From contig CAJTME010000001.1 of assembly GCA_910577315.1 (NCBI GenBank), forward strand, positions 186,001-250,000: DNA of 64,000 nt, written 5' to 3'. Of this stretch, positions 1-8,659 are shown piece after piece. Origin of the DNA: an uncultured Muribaculaceae bacterium. Its GTDB lineage: Bacteria > Bacteroidota > Bacteroidia > Bacteroidales > Muribaculaceae. A model generated the notes under the pieces. That model was not told where the DNA came from. It made no database searches and was given only the letters and a program-made list of their open reading frames with translations. A program made the position numbers and the translations under genes. Within the stretch, counting starts at the first letter, position 1; every line of letters starts with the position of its first letter.

Positions 1-2
1 AC

Positions 3-197
3 CTTGACGAGCACCACCGCGTGCGCGAGGAAGATGAATTCATCTTCCAGTATGTCCCGACACCTGAGGAAGAAGAAGCCGAGGCCGAGGACCTTCAGGA
101 AATCTCGCCCGACGCATGGGGTGAGGATTTCGACTATGATGACGCGGAATTTGACTACGGAGTCAACGATCCGGAGGACACAGAGGAAAAGAACTGA
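3..197 (+). CDS. C-terminal end of an acidic protein (5' partial)
   Basis: The frame beginning at base 3 is open from the window edge to a TGA at 195-197 and encodes about 64 residues. They are extremely acidic, with runs of Glu and Asp (for example PTPEEEEAEAED and DFDYDDAEFDYG) and end in EEKN. The body of the protein lies outside the window, so no family can be named. It ends 6 bases before prmC and is therefore probably the upstream member of a prmC-recX operon. The acidic composition continues to the stop, as in disordered tails of nucleic-acid- or ribosome-associated proteins, but that is only an impression. A competing frame from base 4 is very basic and looks like a shadow. Confidence 0.6.
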   Translation, partial: LDEHHRVREEDEFIFQYVPTPEEEEAEAEDLQEISPDAWGEDFDYDDAEFDYGVNDPEDTEEKN

Positions 198-203
198 TTC
201 TCC

Positions 204-1046
204 ATGACCCTCTCCGAGCTCAATTCACTCATCATTTCGGACTTAACTCCGGCACTCGGCCAGGGCGAAGCAAAGGCCACGGCAAGGATGCTGCTGGAAG
301 ATGACCTGCACGCCACTCCAACCACGCTGTTCACACGCGGTGACCGGGTGCTCGAACCTGAAACCGTGGCCCGCTACCGCCGCTTCATAAGCCGTATAGC
401 CGCGGGAGAACCGCCACAATATGTGTTAGGTTCGGCCCGTTTCATGGGCATGGAGCTCAAAGTCACCCCTGCAACACTCATCCCGCGACCCGAGACGGCC
501 GAACTTGTCGACATCATCACCGACCGATGTAAAAACCGTCCGGACCTGCGGGTACTCGACATCGGCACCGGCAGCGGCTGCATCGCGCTCGCGCTTAGCC
601 GCGCACTGCCGTTTGCCGACGTCGAAGGAATCGACATCAGCGCCGAAGCCATAGCCGTGGCCTCGGAAAATGCAATAAAACTGGGCGCCAAAGTTGATTT
701 CCATGTCCAGGACATATTTTCAGCCCCGGCGGCAACCTACGACATCATAGTCAGCAACCCGCCATACATTGCTGAAAGCGAGCGCCCGTCAATGGAACGC
801 CGGGTGAAGGACTTTGAGCCGGGCTCGGCCCTGTTTGTACCCGACTCTGCCCCATTGCGTTTCTACACAGCCATCACCGCCTATGCAAAATCAAACCTTG
901 ACGATGGTGGCCTGCTGGCATTTGAAATAAATCCGCGCTTTGCCGAAGAGCTCAAATCAATGATGGAATCCTGCGGTTTCAATTGCGAAATCAGCCGTGA
1001 CTCGTTCGGCAAGAACCGCTTTGCACTTGGCACCCATGCGAGCTAA
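204..1046 (+). CDS. prmC: Peptide chain release factor N5-glutamine methyltransferase
   Basis: PrmC (HemK) methylates the glutamine of the GGQ motif of release factors RF1 and RF2, using S-adenosylmethionine, which speeds peptide release at stop codons. The 280-residue length is normal for the family. An N-terminal helical domain (about residues 1-85) precedes a Rossmann methyltransferase fold. The SAM-binding motif is LDIGTGSGCIALALS near residue 113 and the diagnostic NPPY tetrad (SNPPYIAES) lies near residue 184. The ATG at 204 follows the previous stop closely. The 3' end overlaps the start of recX by 11 bases, so the two are probably co-translated. Confidence 0.95.
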   Translation: MTLSELNSLIISDLTPALGQGEAKATARMLLEDDLHATPTTLFTRGDRVLEPETVARYRRFISRIAAGEPPQYVLGSARFMGMELKVTPATLIPRPETAELVDIITDRCKNRPDLRVLDIGTGSGCIALALSRALPFADVEGIDISAEAIAVASENAIKLGAKVDFHVQDIFSAPAATYDIIVSNPPYIAESERPSMERRVKDFEPGSALFVPDSAPLRFYTAITAYAKSNLDDGGLLAFEINPRFAEELKSMMESCGFNCEISRDSFGKNRFALGTHAS

Positions 1047-1509
1047 ACGTCCCCTCACCCCCGATGCCGCCCAGGTACGCGCCGAAGAACTTTGCGCCCG
1101 CGCCGACTATTCGTCCGGCGAAATCCGCGAACGCCTCATCCGTTGGGGAATATACCCCGATGAAGCCGACAGAATCGTTGAACGGATGATTGATTCACGC
1201 TTTATCGACGATGAACGTTTTGCCCGTGCATTTGCCCGCGACAAAATAGAGTATTCACGCTGGGGCAAACGCAAGGTGGCGCTCTCACTTTATCAGAAGC
1301 GTGTCGACCGCGACATCATAAACGATGTCCTCGACGAGATTGATGAAGAAAAATATGAGGCTGTCCTTGCGGCGGTGCTTGCCACAAAACGCCGTTCGAT
1401 TGAAGAACCCGACACCTACGAGGGACGAACGAAACTATTCCGCCACGCTGTATCCCGTGGATTCGAACCCGACCTTGTGGCGAAGATTATCCGCAACTCG
1501 CGCCAGTGA
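1036..1509 (+). CDS. recX: RecX family regulatory protein
   Basis: RecX proteins bind RecA filaments and modulate recombination. The 157-residue product is built from short three-helix repeats typical of the family: an AEELCARADYSSGEIRERL repeat, then RMIDSRFIDDERFARAFARD, then KVALSLYQKRVDRDIINDVL. The frame stays open up to 997, but the earlier start gives an unlikely leader, so the ATG at 1036 (MRAKRPLTP) is preferred; it overlaps prmC by 11 bases. recA is not in the window. The gene ends 2 bases before the stop of a convergent small membrane protein gene. Confidence 0.88.
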   Translation: MRAKRPLTPDAAQVRAEELCARADYSSGEIRERLIRWGIYPDEADRIVERMIDSRFIDDERFARAFARDKIEYSRWGKRKVALSLYQKRVDRDIINDVLDEIDEEKYEAVLAAVLATKRRSIEEPDTYEGRTKLFRHAVSRGFEPDLVAKIIRNSRQ

Positions 1510-1511
1510 GC

Positions 1512-1742
1512 TTAAAGCCCGTGCATCGGGCTGCCGAGAACGATATGATCCACGAAAATCGGATCGTAATAATCAAAGATCTTTTGCGCATGCCCGCTGC
1601 TTTCCCTCTCATTTCCATAAGCCGGAAATGCCGAGTAAACATATGGGCTCAGGGCAAACAATACCACCAGCGCCACCCCGAAAACAATAATCAGGAAGCG
1701 AATCACACCAAAAGTGGGCTTGGGTTCAAATCGTGTCGACAT
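1512..1742 (-). CDS. Small single-pass membrane protein, unknown function
   Basis: The 76-residue product has a charged N-terminus (MSTRFEPKPTFG), one clear hydrophobic helix (about residues 13-33, VIRFLIIVFGVALVVLFALS) and a polar C-terminal segment with YDPIFVDHIVLGSPMHGL. The composition is that of a real protein rather than a mirror of another gene: the space is otherwise empty and the hydrophobic block is followed by a normal soluble tail. I do not recognise a family. It lies downstream of the tricorn-like gene on the same strand, beyond that gene's terminator, so it probably has its own promoter, and it is convergent with recX. Confidence 0.6.
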   Translation of the reverse strand: MSTRFEPKPTFGVIRFLIIVFGVALVVLFALSPYVYSAFPAYGNERESSGHAQKIFDYYDPIFVDHIVLGSPMHGL

Positions 1743-1814
1743 GGCTGTATGTTTTATGATTGAACGCCATGCAGAATTTTTTGTTGCGCAAACAGATAGT
1801 TTTCAACAATCAGT

Positions 1815-1852
1815 AAAAGCGAAGGCCGGGACGTCGAATCCCGGCCTTCGCT
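1815..1852 (-). terminator. Intrinsic terminator of the tricorn-like gene
   Basis: A perfect 14-bp inverted repeat (AGCGAAGGCCGGGA at 1818-1831 and its complement at 1839-1852) with a 7-nt loop. Read on the minus strand it is followed by TTTT. It sits 27 bases beyond the stop of the minus-strand peptidase gene, so it ends that operon. Confidence 0.85.
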
Positions 1853-1878
1853 CATATTAAAATGTATAGCTGAAATCT

Positions 1879-4800
1879 TTACTTTTTCTTGGCGTCAATT
1901 TCCTTCAGGAGTTCCTCGACAGCGGTGCGGAGCTGGATGTCCTCGCCTTTAACGATGGTGGCGGGATCATTTGCGACCTTCACATCAGGCTCAAGCTGCT
2001 GGTTTTCAAGAAATGAGCCATCAGGCAGGCGATAGCCTATCACAGGAATACCGAACACCAGCGAGGGGTCAATCATACGGACCCAGTTGACAGATGTCAT
2101 GGTTCCCGGCACGGGCATGCCGACCAGTTTGCCTATTCCCTTGTGCTTGTAGACCCAGGGGGTTCCGTGAGCGTTCGAGTAACATGGCTCGGCCATGAGC
2201 ATGATTGACGGTTTGTTCCATCGGCGCGAAGGCATGTCGCAGGTTTCGACACCACGCACTTCCTGGGTGAAATATTTCTCGCCGGAGAAAAGCACCTCGA
2301 TGTCCTCGTGCAGACGGCCGCCGCCGTTCCAGCGGATGTCTATGACAACACCCTCGCGGTCGTTATATTTACCGAGGAGGTCGGAATAAACCTTGCGGAA
2401 CGAGCCATCGTCCATCGACGAAATGTGCACGTAGCCGAGGCGGCCGTTCGACATGCGGTCGACATCGGCGGCGCGCTGCTTGACCCAACGGTCATACAGA
2501 AGCGAACTTATGCGCCCCACGCTGACAGGCTTCACGACCTCGTCCCATCGTGTCTTGGCCGCAGGGTCGTAGAGCGAGACAAGCGTGCTCTTGCCGGCGA
2601 GGTCGGTCAAAAGCACGGCCACATCGGTATCGGGGGTAATCTCGGTGCCGTTGATTTTCTCCACTATCACACCGGGGGCGACCTTCGATTTGGCAGTGGC
2701 GAAAGGCCCTTTTGCCACGACCTCGCTGACTTTCAGGCCGGAGCCTGAATAATTGAGGTCGTAAAGCAAGCCCAGCGATGCCGTACGGTCGGCCTGCGAG
2801 GACGAAGCGCCCGAATAGCGACCGCCGGTGTGGCTGACGTTCAGCTCGCCCAGAATTTCGCTGAGCATTTCGGCGAAGTCATAGTTGTTGTTTATATGGG
2901 GCAGGAAGCGACGGTATGCCTTGGTCATTGCGGGCCAGTCCACACCGTGCATGTCCTCCACATAGAAACGGGCAGCCTCCTCACGGGCCATATTGTCGAA
3001 CATATACTCACGTTCGGCGCCCAAATCAAGTGGCATCGTGGCCGAATAGCTGATGGGAGTAAGTTTGGCGGACGCCGGATCAAGTTTTTTCATCGACAAG
3101 CCGATGAGGAAAAGGGTTTTGGAGTCTTTGTCGGAGTCGAACTGCGGCATGCCGGCAACGGTGGTCACCAGTTTGTGCTCTTCCTCGCGGGGTGAATATT
3201 TCCATAGCTGCGAGCCGTCAGCCGGGTCATCGGAAAGATAGTAGACAGTCTCGCCATCGGCGGTGAGGATAGCGTCGTTAAGATAGGTCGACTGAGGAGT
3301 GACACGCACGATGCGGTCGGTTATCCCTGCCAGTTCGACGGTCATGGCGTCGGCATCGTCATCCTTAGCCGATTTTTTGTCGTCCTTTTTCTTATCGTCT
3401 TTCTTGTCATCCTTCTTTTCGTCGTTCTTAGCCGCATTTTTGGCAATTTCGAGGTCTTCTTTTGAAAGCTGCCACTCATCGTAGGCTTCCTGGTTCATGA
3501 ACACGAGCATCACATCCATCTGCGAGCCCCACGAAGCGTGATTGCGCATGCCGTAACGCTCGCTCAGGAACATAAGGGCCTTGCCACCCATCACCCACCT
3601 GGGCGTTTGGTCAAAGTAGCCCGAATTGGTGAGGTTGGTCATTGAACCGTCCTCTACGTTTATGATTGCCACGTCTGTGTAAGGGTCATGCTTGCGGTCA
3701 ATGATTTCGAGCGCAATCCATTTTGAATCAGGGCTCCATGTGTATGGGAAGCCGCCGTTGCGGTGGCGGTAGGTCGAACCGTCGGTGAGTTTTTTTACCT
3801 TACCGCTGTCAAGATCCTTTACCGCGAGGATATTGCGGTCGAGGATAAACGCGAGCTTCTTGCCGTCGGGGCTTACCTTCGGCATGGCGCGCTCGTGTTT
3901 GTCAGTCGAAAACACCTTTTCCTCCTTGAAAGTCGTGGCGTGGGCAAAGTCGGGTTCATCGTCCGGGCGCGCCATTGTGGCTTTGTAGATGTTGTAAAGT
4001 CCGTCGCGCTCGGAAGTATAATAGAGGGCCTTGCCATCGTTGCTCCATACCACATCGTCCTCAGCCTCGGGGGTAGTGGTGACCTGACGGGTGGTCGTGT
4101 AGTCGGTTGATGTCACGAACACATTGCCGCGCCATGTGAAAGCAATGCTCTTTCCATCGGGGCTTACCGAGGCCGACGATATGTTCTTTCCTACGGGCAT
4201 CTTGACCACATCGGGAGTCGCATCGTCCACGACATCGACGAGAAGTTTCACCGGCTTCTGTCCGGGAGCCATGGTGTAAATTTCACCGTCATATCCAAAC
4301 GCGAGCTTGCCGGAATTGGCACGGGAGAGGAAGCGCACGGGATGTGTCTTGAAATCGGTCAGCGCTTTGGCCGATGAGGGATTGGACACTGACGCTTCGT
4401 AGACATTGATTGTTTTGCCGTCGCGCTCGCTCAGGAACAGGAACTTATCTGCGTCAACCGCAACAGGATTCAGGTCCTCGCCGCCACGCATGGTAAGGTT
4501 GGTGTGTTTCCCGTCGGGGCCGAGCAGCCAGATGTCGCGTGTGACTGACGACGTGTGGTGCTTGCGCCATTCGCTTTCAAAGCCTTTCACATCCTCGTAC
4601 AGAAACGATTTTCCGTCGGGAAGCCACGAGATGAAACGCGCGGGGGTGCCGAGCACCTGGGTGGCCGCGCCTCCCGCAACCGGCACTGAATATACCTGTG
4701 TCATGCGGCCCGAGGGGAACATGGCGCTTTCAGCAGGAGCCTGGATGGCAGCCGAGAACAGCACCGACTTTCCATCGGGCGTGAACGACTCGGGAAGTTC

Positions 4801-5121
4801 GTTCGCCGAGTTGAAAGTGAGGCGCTTGGGCGTTCCGCCTTTCGCGTCGACGACATACACGTCGAAATTGCCGTTGCGGTCGCTGGCGTATGCGATTTTT
4901 GTGCCGTCGGGACTCCATACCGGCACATTTTCATAAGCTTCGGTAGCTGTGAGCCTGGTGGCCTGGCCGCCGGTGGCCGGCACGGTGTAGATGTCGCCCT
5001 TGTAACAGAAGGCTACCGTCGAGCCGTCGGGCGAAATCTTTATGTCGCGCAGCCACAGAGGCGTGGTGGCACCCGCTGCCAACGGCAGCGACAAAGCTAA
5101 AATAGTTGCTAATTTCTTCAT
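1879..5121 (-). CDS. Tricorn-like S41 peptidase with beta-propeller domains
   Basis: The 1080-residue product starts with a signal peptide (about residues 1-18), so it probably works in the periplasm. The N-terminal half consists of PD40/WD40-like beta-propeller blades with repeated SPDGxxxAF motifs. A very lysine/aspartate-rich insert (about residues 565-585) separates it from the tricorn C1 region, then a PDZ-like segment (about 745-830) and the S41 catalytic domain, with PCYSNAHGTP carrying the likely serine nucleophile. This order matches tricorn protease homologues of Bacteroidetes, which are thought to degrade peptides. It begins 12 bases after the NfnB-like gene and is probably the last gene of that operon. 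The natural substrate is unknown. Confidence 0.9.
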   Translation of the reverse strand: MKKLATILALSLPLAAGATTPLWLRDIKISPDGSTVAFCYKGDIYTVPATGGQATRLTATEAYENVPVWSPDGTKIAYASDRNGNFDVYVVDAKGGTPKRLTFNSANELPESFTPDGKSVLFSAAIQAPAESAMFPSGRMTQVYSVPVAGGAATQVLGTPARFISWLPDGKSFLYEDVKGFESEWRKHHTSSVTRDIWLLGPDGKHTNLTMRGGEDLNPVAVDADKFLFLSERDGKTINVYEASVSNPSSAKALTDFKTHPVRFLSRANSGKLAFGYDGEIYTMAPGQKPVKLLVDVVDDATPDVVKMPVGKNISSASVSPDGKSIAFTWRGNVFVTSTDYTTTRQVTTTPEAEDDVVWSNDGKALYYTSERDGLYNIYKATMARPDDEPDFAHATTFKEEKVFSTDKHERAMPKVSPDGKKLAFILDRNILAVKDLDSGKVKKLTDGSTYRHRNGGFPYTWSPDSKWIALEIIDRKHDPYTDVAIINVEDGSMTNLTNSGYFDQTPRWVMGGKALMFLSERYGMRNHASWGSQMDVMLVFMNQEAYDEWQLSKEDLEIAKNAAKNDEKKDDKKDDKKKDDKKSAKDDDADAMTVELAGITDRIVRVTPQSTYLNDAILTADGETVYYLSDDPADGSQLWKYSPREEEHKLVTTVAGMPQFDSDKDSKTLFLIGLSMKKLDPASAKLTPISYSATMPLDLGAEREYMFDNMAREEAARFYVEDMHGVDWPAMTKAYRRFLPHINNNYDFAEMLSEILGELNVSHTGGRYSGASSSQADRTASLGLLYDLNYSGSGLKVSEVVAKGPFATAKSKVAPGVIVEKINGTEITPDTDVAVLLTDLAGKSTLVSLYDPAAKTRWDEVVKPVSVGRISSLLYDRWVKQRAADVDRMSNGRLGYVHISSMDDGSFRKVYSDLLGKYNDREGVVIDIRWNGGGRLHEDIEVLFSGEKYFTQEVRGVETCDMPSRRWNKPSIMLMAEPCYSNAHGTPWVYKHKGIGKLVGMPVPGTMTSVNWVRMIDPSLVFGIPVIGYRLPDGSFLENQQLEPDVKVANDPATIVKGEDIQLRTAVEELLKEIDAKKK

Positions 5122-5133
5122 TGTATAAAAGAA

Positions 5134-6546
5134 TCAATTGGTGTTTTTCAAAAATTCATCCATCGCGGCAGCCGCGCGGCGTCCGTCGCCCATGGCGAGA
5201 ATTACGGTGGCGCCACCGCGCACGATGTCGCCACCTGCAAAAATCGCAGGGATTGAGCTGTGAAGGTTTTCATCGACGGCAATCGTCCCCTTGCGGGTAA
5301 CTTCGAGCCCGTCGATTGAGTTGGGTATGAGCGGATTGGGCGACACGCCGACACTCACCACCACAACATCTACCGGAATCTCGTCAATCGCGCCCTCGAT
5401 GGGGACTGGACTGCGGCGTCCGCTCTCATCGGGTTCGCCGAGCTGCATGCGCTGCACACGCATAGCGCGTACGTGTCCCCGCTCGTCTGCAAGATATTCA
5501 ACGGGATTGGATAGCGTCATCAGCTCCACCCCTTCTTCCTTGGCATGCTCAATTTCCTCGCGGCGGGCCGGCATCTCGTCCTCGCTGCGGCGGTAGACAA
5601 GGAACGCCTTTTCAGCGCCCATGCGCAAGGCGGTGCGGACAGAATCCATGGCCGTGTTGCCACCGCCTATCACAGCCACACGGGCACCGCGCGGCACCGG
5701 GGTGGCATAGCCGGGAGTTCCGGCGTGCATGAGGTTAATTCGGGTCAGGTATTCGTTGCTCGACAGGATGTTGATGTAGTTTTCACCGGGGATGCCCATA
5801 AAGCGGGGCAGTCCGGCACCCGAAGCCACGAAGATTCCGTTGAATCCGGCGGCAAGCAGGTCATCATAGCTGAGAGTTTTGCCGACAATGGTGTCGGGGA
5901 TGAACTTAACCCCGAGTGCCTGCAGCGCGTCAAGCTCGGCATCGACAACCGAGTTCGGCAGACGGAACTCGGGTATTCCGTATTTCAACACTCCTCCGAT
6001 TTCGTGAAGGGCTTCGTAAACGGTGACTTCATAACCCTTTTTGGCCATGTCGCCGGCAAATGAAAGGGCGCACGGCCCCGAACCGGCCACGGCTATCTTC
6101 ATGCCGTTGGGCGCGAGGCGTTCCGGCTCGGGACGGTTGGCCGCCAGCCGTTCTGCATCGGCGGCAAAACGTTCAAGCCAACCGATGGCCACCGGCGGCT
6201 TCTTCATTTTGTTATATATGCACTTCGACTCACACTGGCGTTCCTGGGGACACACGCGGCCACAGACGGCAGGCAAAGCGCTGGTCTTGCGCAGCACGGC
6301 TGCCGCGGCTGCGGCATTGCCCTGCTGGATTTCGCGTATGAATCCTGGAATGTCAATGCCAACCGGGCAGCCGGTGACACATTGCGGGTCACGGCAGTCA
6401 AGACAGCGGCTTGCCTCGACCATCGCCTGTTCCTGCGACAGCCCGAGGTTCACTTCTTCGGATGTATGTATGCGGTAAGCCGGGTCAAGCATGGGCATCG
6501 TGGCCCTGGGTATGGCGACCCGCTCTTTTACGGATAATGCGGTCAT
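5134..6546 (-). CDS. NfnB-like NADPH/ferredoxin oxidoreductase subunit (GltD-type flavoprotein)
   Basis: The 470-residue protein has an N-terminal double [4Fe-4S] domain with cysteine clusters CLDCRDPQCVTGCPVGIDIP and CGRVCPQERQCESKC, followed by two Rossmann domains (VAGSGPCALSFAGDMAKKG for FAD, VIGGGNTAMDSVRTA for NADP). This is the glutamate synthase small-subunit fold. No GltB large subunit is nearby, and the next gene upstream encodes a PyrK/NfnA-type FAD-[2Fe-2S] subunit. That pairing is the hallmark of NfnAB, the NADH-dependent reduced ferredoxin:NADP+ oxidoreductase. Automatic annotation as glutamate synthase would probably be wrong. The bifurcating activity is inferred from the pairing. 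Confidence 0.85.
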   Translation of the reverse strand: MTALSVKERVAIPRATMPMLDPAYRIHTSEEVNLGLSQEQAMVEASRCLDCRDPQCVTGCPVGIDIPGFIREIQQGNAAAAAAVLRKTSALPAVCGRVCPQERQCESKCIYNKMKKPPVAIGWLERFAADAERLAANRPEPERLAPNGMKIAVAGSGPCALSFAGDMAKKGYEVTVYEALHEIGGVLKYGIPEFRLPNSVVDAELDALQALGVKFIPDTIVGKTLSYDDLLAAGFNGIFVASGAGLPRFMGIPGENYINILSSNEYLTRINLMHAGTPGYATPVPRGARVAVIGGGNTAMDSVRTALRMGAEKAFLVYRRSEDEMPARREEIEHAKEEGVELMTLSNPVEYLADERGHVRAMRVQRMQLGEPDESGRRSPVPIEGAIDEIPVDVVVVSVGVSPNPLIPNSIDGLEVTRKGTIAVDENLHSSIPAIFAGGDIVRGGATVILAMGDGRRAAAAMDEFLKNTN

Positions 6547-6606
6547 ATCCTATTTTAATTAGGAATTATAAATCTGAAATTAGGGATTTAGGCTTTCACG
6601 TATGGC

Positions 6607-7389
6607 TCAGTTATAGGCCTTGAGGCGCATCAGCATCTCGTCGAAATCAACCTGATGGGCGTCAAACTCCGGGCCGTCGACACACACGAAGCGAACCTTG
6701 CCGCCAACCGTGATGCGGCAGGCCCCGCACATGCCCGTGCCGTCGACCATTATGGTGTTGAGCGAGCATTGTGTGGGCACATTGTATTTCTTGGTGAGCA
6801 AAGCCACGAATTTCATCATTATGGCGGGACCGATGGTGACCACTTCGCCCACGGGCTCGCGCAGCAACACCTGTTCAACGCCTTGCGTCACCAGGCCTTG
6901 CTGGCCGTACGAACCGTCGTCGGTCATGATAATCACCTCGTCGGAATATTCGGCCACCTGCTTTTCAAGTATAATCAAATCTTTCGTACGGGCAGCCAAG
7001 ACCGACACCACGCGGTTGCCGGCTTCCTTCATGGCCTTGATTATCGGCAGAAGGGGCGCTACACCAACGCCGCCGCCGCAACATACAACCGTGCCGACCT
7101 TTTCTATGCGCGTTGTCTGCCCGAGAGGCCCGACAACGTCATGAAGATAGTCACCGGCCTCCAGCGAGCATATTTTTTCGGTGGAGGAACCCACGGCCTG
7201 CACCACCAGCGTGATGGTTCCGCGCTCGCGGTCCGAGTCGGCGATGGTGAGCGGGATACGCTCGCCCTTGGCGTCGGGAATGACGATGACAAAATGTCCC
7301 GGACGGCGTGACCTCGCAATCAGCGGAGCCTCAACTTCCAGGCGAACCACCCGCTCGGAAAAGTATTCTTTTTCAAGGATTTTGTTCAT
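6607..7389 (-). CDS. NfnA-like FAD/[2Fe-2S] oxidoreductase subunit
   Basis: The 260-residue protein belongs to the dihydroorotate dehydrogenase electron transfer subunit (PyrK)/sulfide dehydrogenase beta family. It has an N-terminal ferredoxin-reductase-like FAD domain (GHFVIVIPDAKGERIPLTIAD), an NAD-binding part (GTVVCCGGGVGVAPLLPIIKAM) and a C-terminal cysteine cluster (GTGMCGACRITVGGKVRFVC) for a [2Fe-2S] centre. It is transcribed just ahead of the NfnB-like gene with a 60-base gap. Together they should form a heterodimer that couples NADH, ferredoxin and NADPH pools in an anaerobe. No pyrD is adjacent, which argues against a role in pyrimidine synthesis. Confidence 0.85.
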   Translation of the reverse strand: MNKILEKEYFSERVVRLEVEAPLIARSRRPGHFVIVIPDAKGERIPLTIADSDRERGTITLVVQAVGSSTEKICSLEAGDYLHDVVGPLGQTTRIEKVGTVVCCGGGVGVAPLLPIIKAMKEAGNRVVSVLAARTKDLIILEKQVAEYSDEVIIMTDDGSYGQQGLVTQGVEQVLLREPVGEVVTIGPAIMMKFVALLTKKYNVPTQCSLNTIMVDGTGMCGACRITVGGKVRFVCVDGPEFDAHQVDFDEMLMRLKAYN

Positions 7390-7423
7390 TTCGATGGTAT
7401 TAGTATGAGAAATGATTGCTTGT

Positions 7424-8659
7424 TTACTTTATCATGGCCAGCAAGCCGAGCAAAGCCTCGGTAGTGGCACGGTCGATTACACGCGAGCGGTTTCCGGGGA
7501 AGTGAAACACACGTGATTCCACATGTCCGTCCACGGCCCATGCCATCCATACCGTCCCGACAGGCTTGTCGTCCGAGCCTCCTCCGGGACCGGCTATGCC
7601 GCTGGTGGCCATGGAGCATCTCGCGCCGGTCGCGCGGCAGGCACCGACCGCCATCTGCTCGACCACTTCACGGCTCACGGCGCCATGTGCCTCGATGTCG
7701 GCAGGATTGACGCCGAGCACACCGCTCTTGACCTCGTTGGCATAGCTTACCACACCTCCGAGGAAAGATTCCGACGAGCCGGGTATGGATGTGAGACGGT
7801 GGGCTATGTTGCCGCCGGTGCAGCTTTCGGCAGTTGCCACCGTGAGTTTTCTGTCGGCAAGTTTCCGCAACAGAATCTCGGCCGCCGCCGCATCGCCATC
7901 GTATATCATCAGGTCGCCGAGCCGGGATTTAAGTCTGTTCACCGCCTCGTCAAAGCGCAGTTCTATGCCGGAGCCGTCCATTCCACGTCCGTCCAAACGC
8001 AGCCTTATCAGCCCCGGGGTGGGCAGATAGGCGAGATGAAGTCCTTGGCCGAGCGAGTCCTCAAAGTCGGCGAGATGCTGTGCGAGGGCCGATTCCGTGA
8101 TACCGGCCACCATCAACGAATGGTGAAGCAAAGTCTCGTCGGCATGGAAACGTTCCTTGACGAGGCGCGCAACCTCGGGTAGCATCCCCTCGGTTTCAAA
8201 CGGCACACCGGGCATAGACACCAGCACCTTTCCGCCACGTTCAAACCACATCACCGGCGCGGTGCCGAAACGGTTCTGCACCACACGGCAGCTCGACGGC
8301 ACCATCGCCTGGGCCTCGGTGAGCGGATTCATTTTCAGGCCGCGTTTGCTGAACACTTCGTGGATATTTTCCGTCACGGCAGGGTCGTGGATGAGTTCTC
8401 CGCCGAATATGTCGGTCATCACGCCCTTGGTGATGTCGTCTTTCGTGGGACCGAGGCCGCCGGTGGTTATCACCAGGTCGGATTCGTCCATCGCGCGGTT
8501 GACGGTCTCAAAAATCTCGTCGTAACCGTCGCCGATGGTATAGATGTTACGGACGGTCCAGCCCATAGGGCCAAACATACGGGCGACGGCACCCGAATTG
8601 GTGTCGGTCACCTGTCCTATCAGGATTTCATCGCCTATTACTATTATTGAAAGTCTCAT
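7424..8659 (-). CDS. cinA: CinA family nicotinamide mononucleotide deamidase
   Basis: The 411-residue protein has both parts of full-length CinA. An N-terminal MoCF-biosynthesis-like domain (IVIGDEILIGQVTDTNS, TTGGLGPTKDDIT) is fused to the C-terminal amidohydrolase domain (TAESCTGGNIAHRLTSIPG, SGIAGPGGGSDDKPVGTVW). Family members hydrolyse ADP-ribose and deamidate NMN in pyridine nucleotide salvage. Its start overlaps the stop of tsaD by four bases (ATGA), so translation is likely coupled. It precedes the Nfn genes in the same direction, which makes a plausible NAD(P)-centred operon. Confidence 0.93.
   Translation of the reverse strand: MRLSIIVIGDEILIGQVTDTNSGAVARMFGPMGWTVRNIYTIGDGYDEIFETVNRAMDESDLVITTGGLGPTKDDITKGVMTDIFGGELIHDPAVTENIHEVFSKRGLKMNPLTEAQAMVPSSCRVVQNRFGTAPVMWFERGGKVLVSMPGVPFETEGMLPEVARLVKERFHADETLLHHSLMVAGITESALAQHLADFEDSLGQGLHLAYLPTPGLIRLRLDGRGMDGSGIELRFDEAVNRLKSRLGDLMIYDGDAAAAEILLRKLADRKLTVATAESCTGGNIAHRLTSIPGSSESFLGGVVSYANEVKSGVLGVNPADIEAHGAVSREVVEQMAVGACRATGARCSMATSGIAGPGGGSDDKPVGTVWMAWAVDGHVESRVFHFPGNRSRVIDRATTEALLGLLAMIK

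Noticed and set aside
5134..6546. Glutamate synthase small subunit
   Set aside because: The fold is of that type, but no large subunit is adjacent and the partner gene is NfnA/PyrK-like; NfnB fits better.
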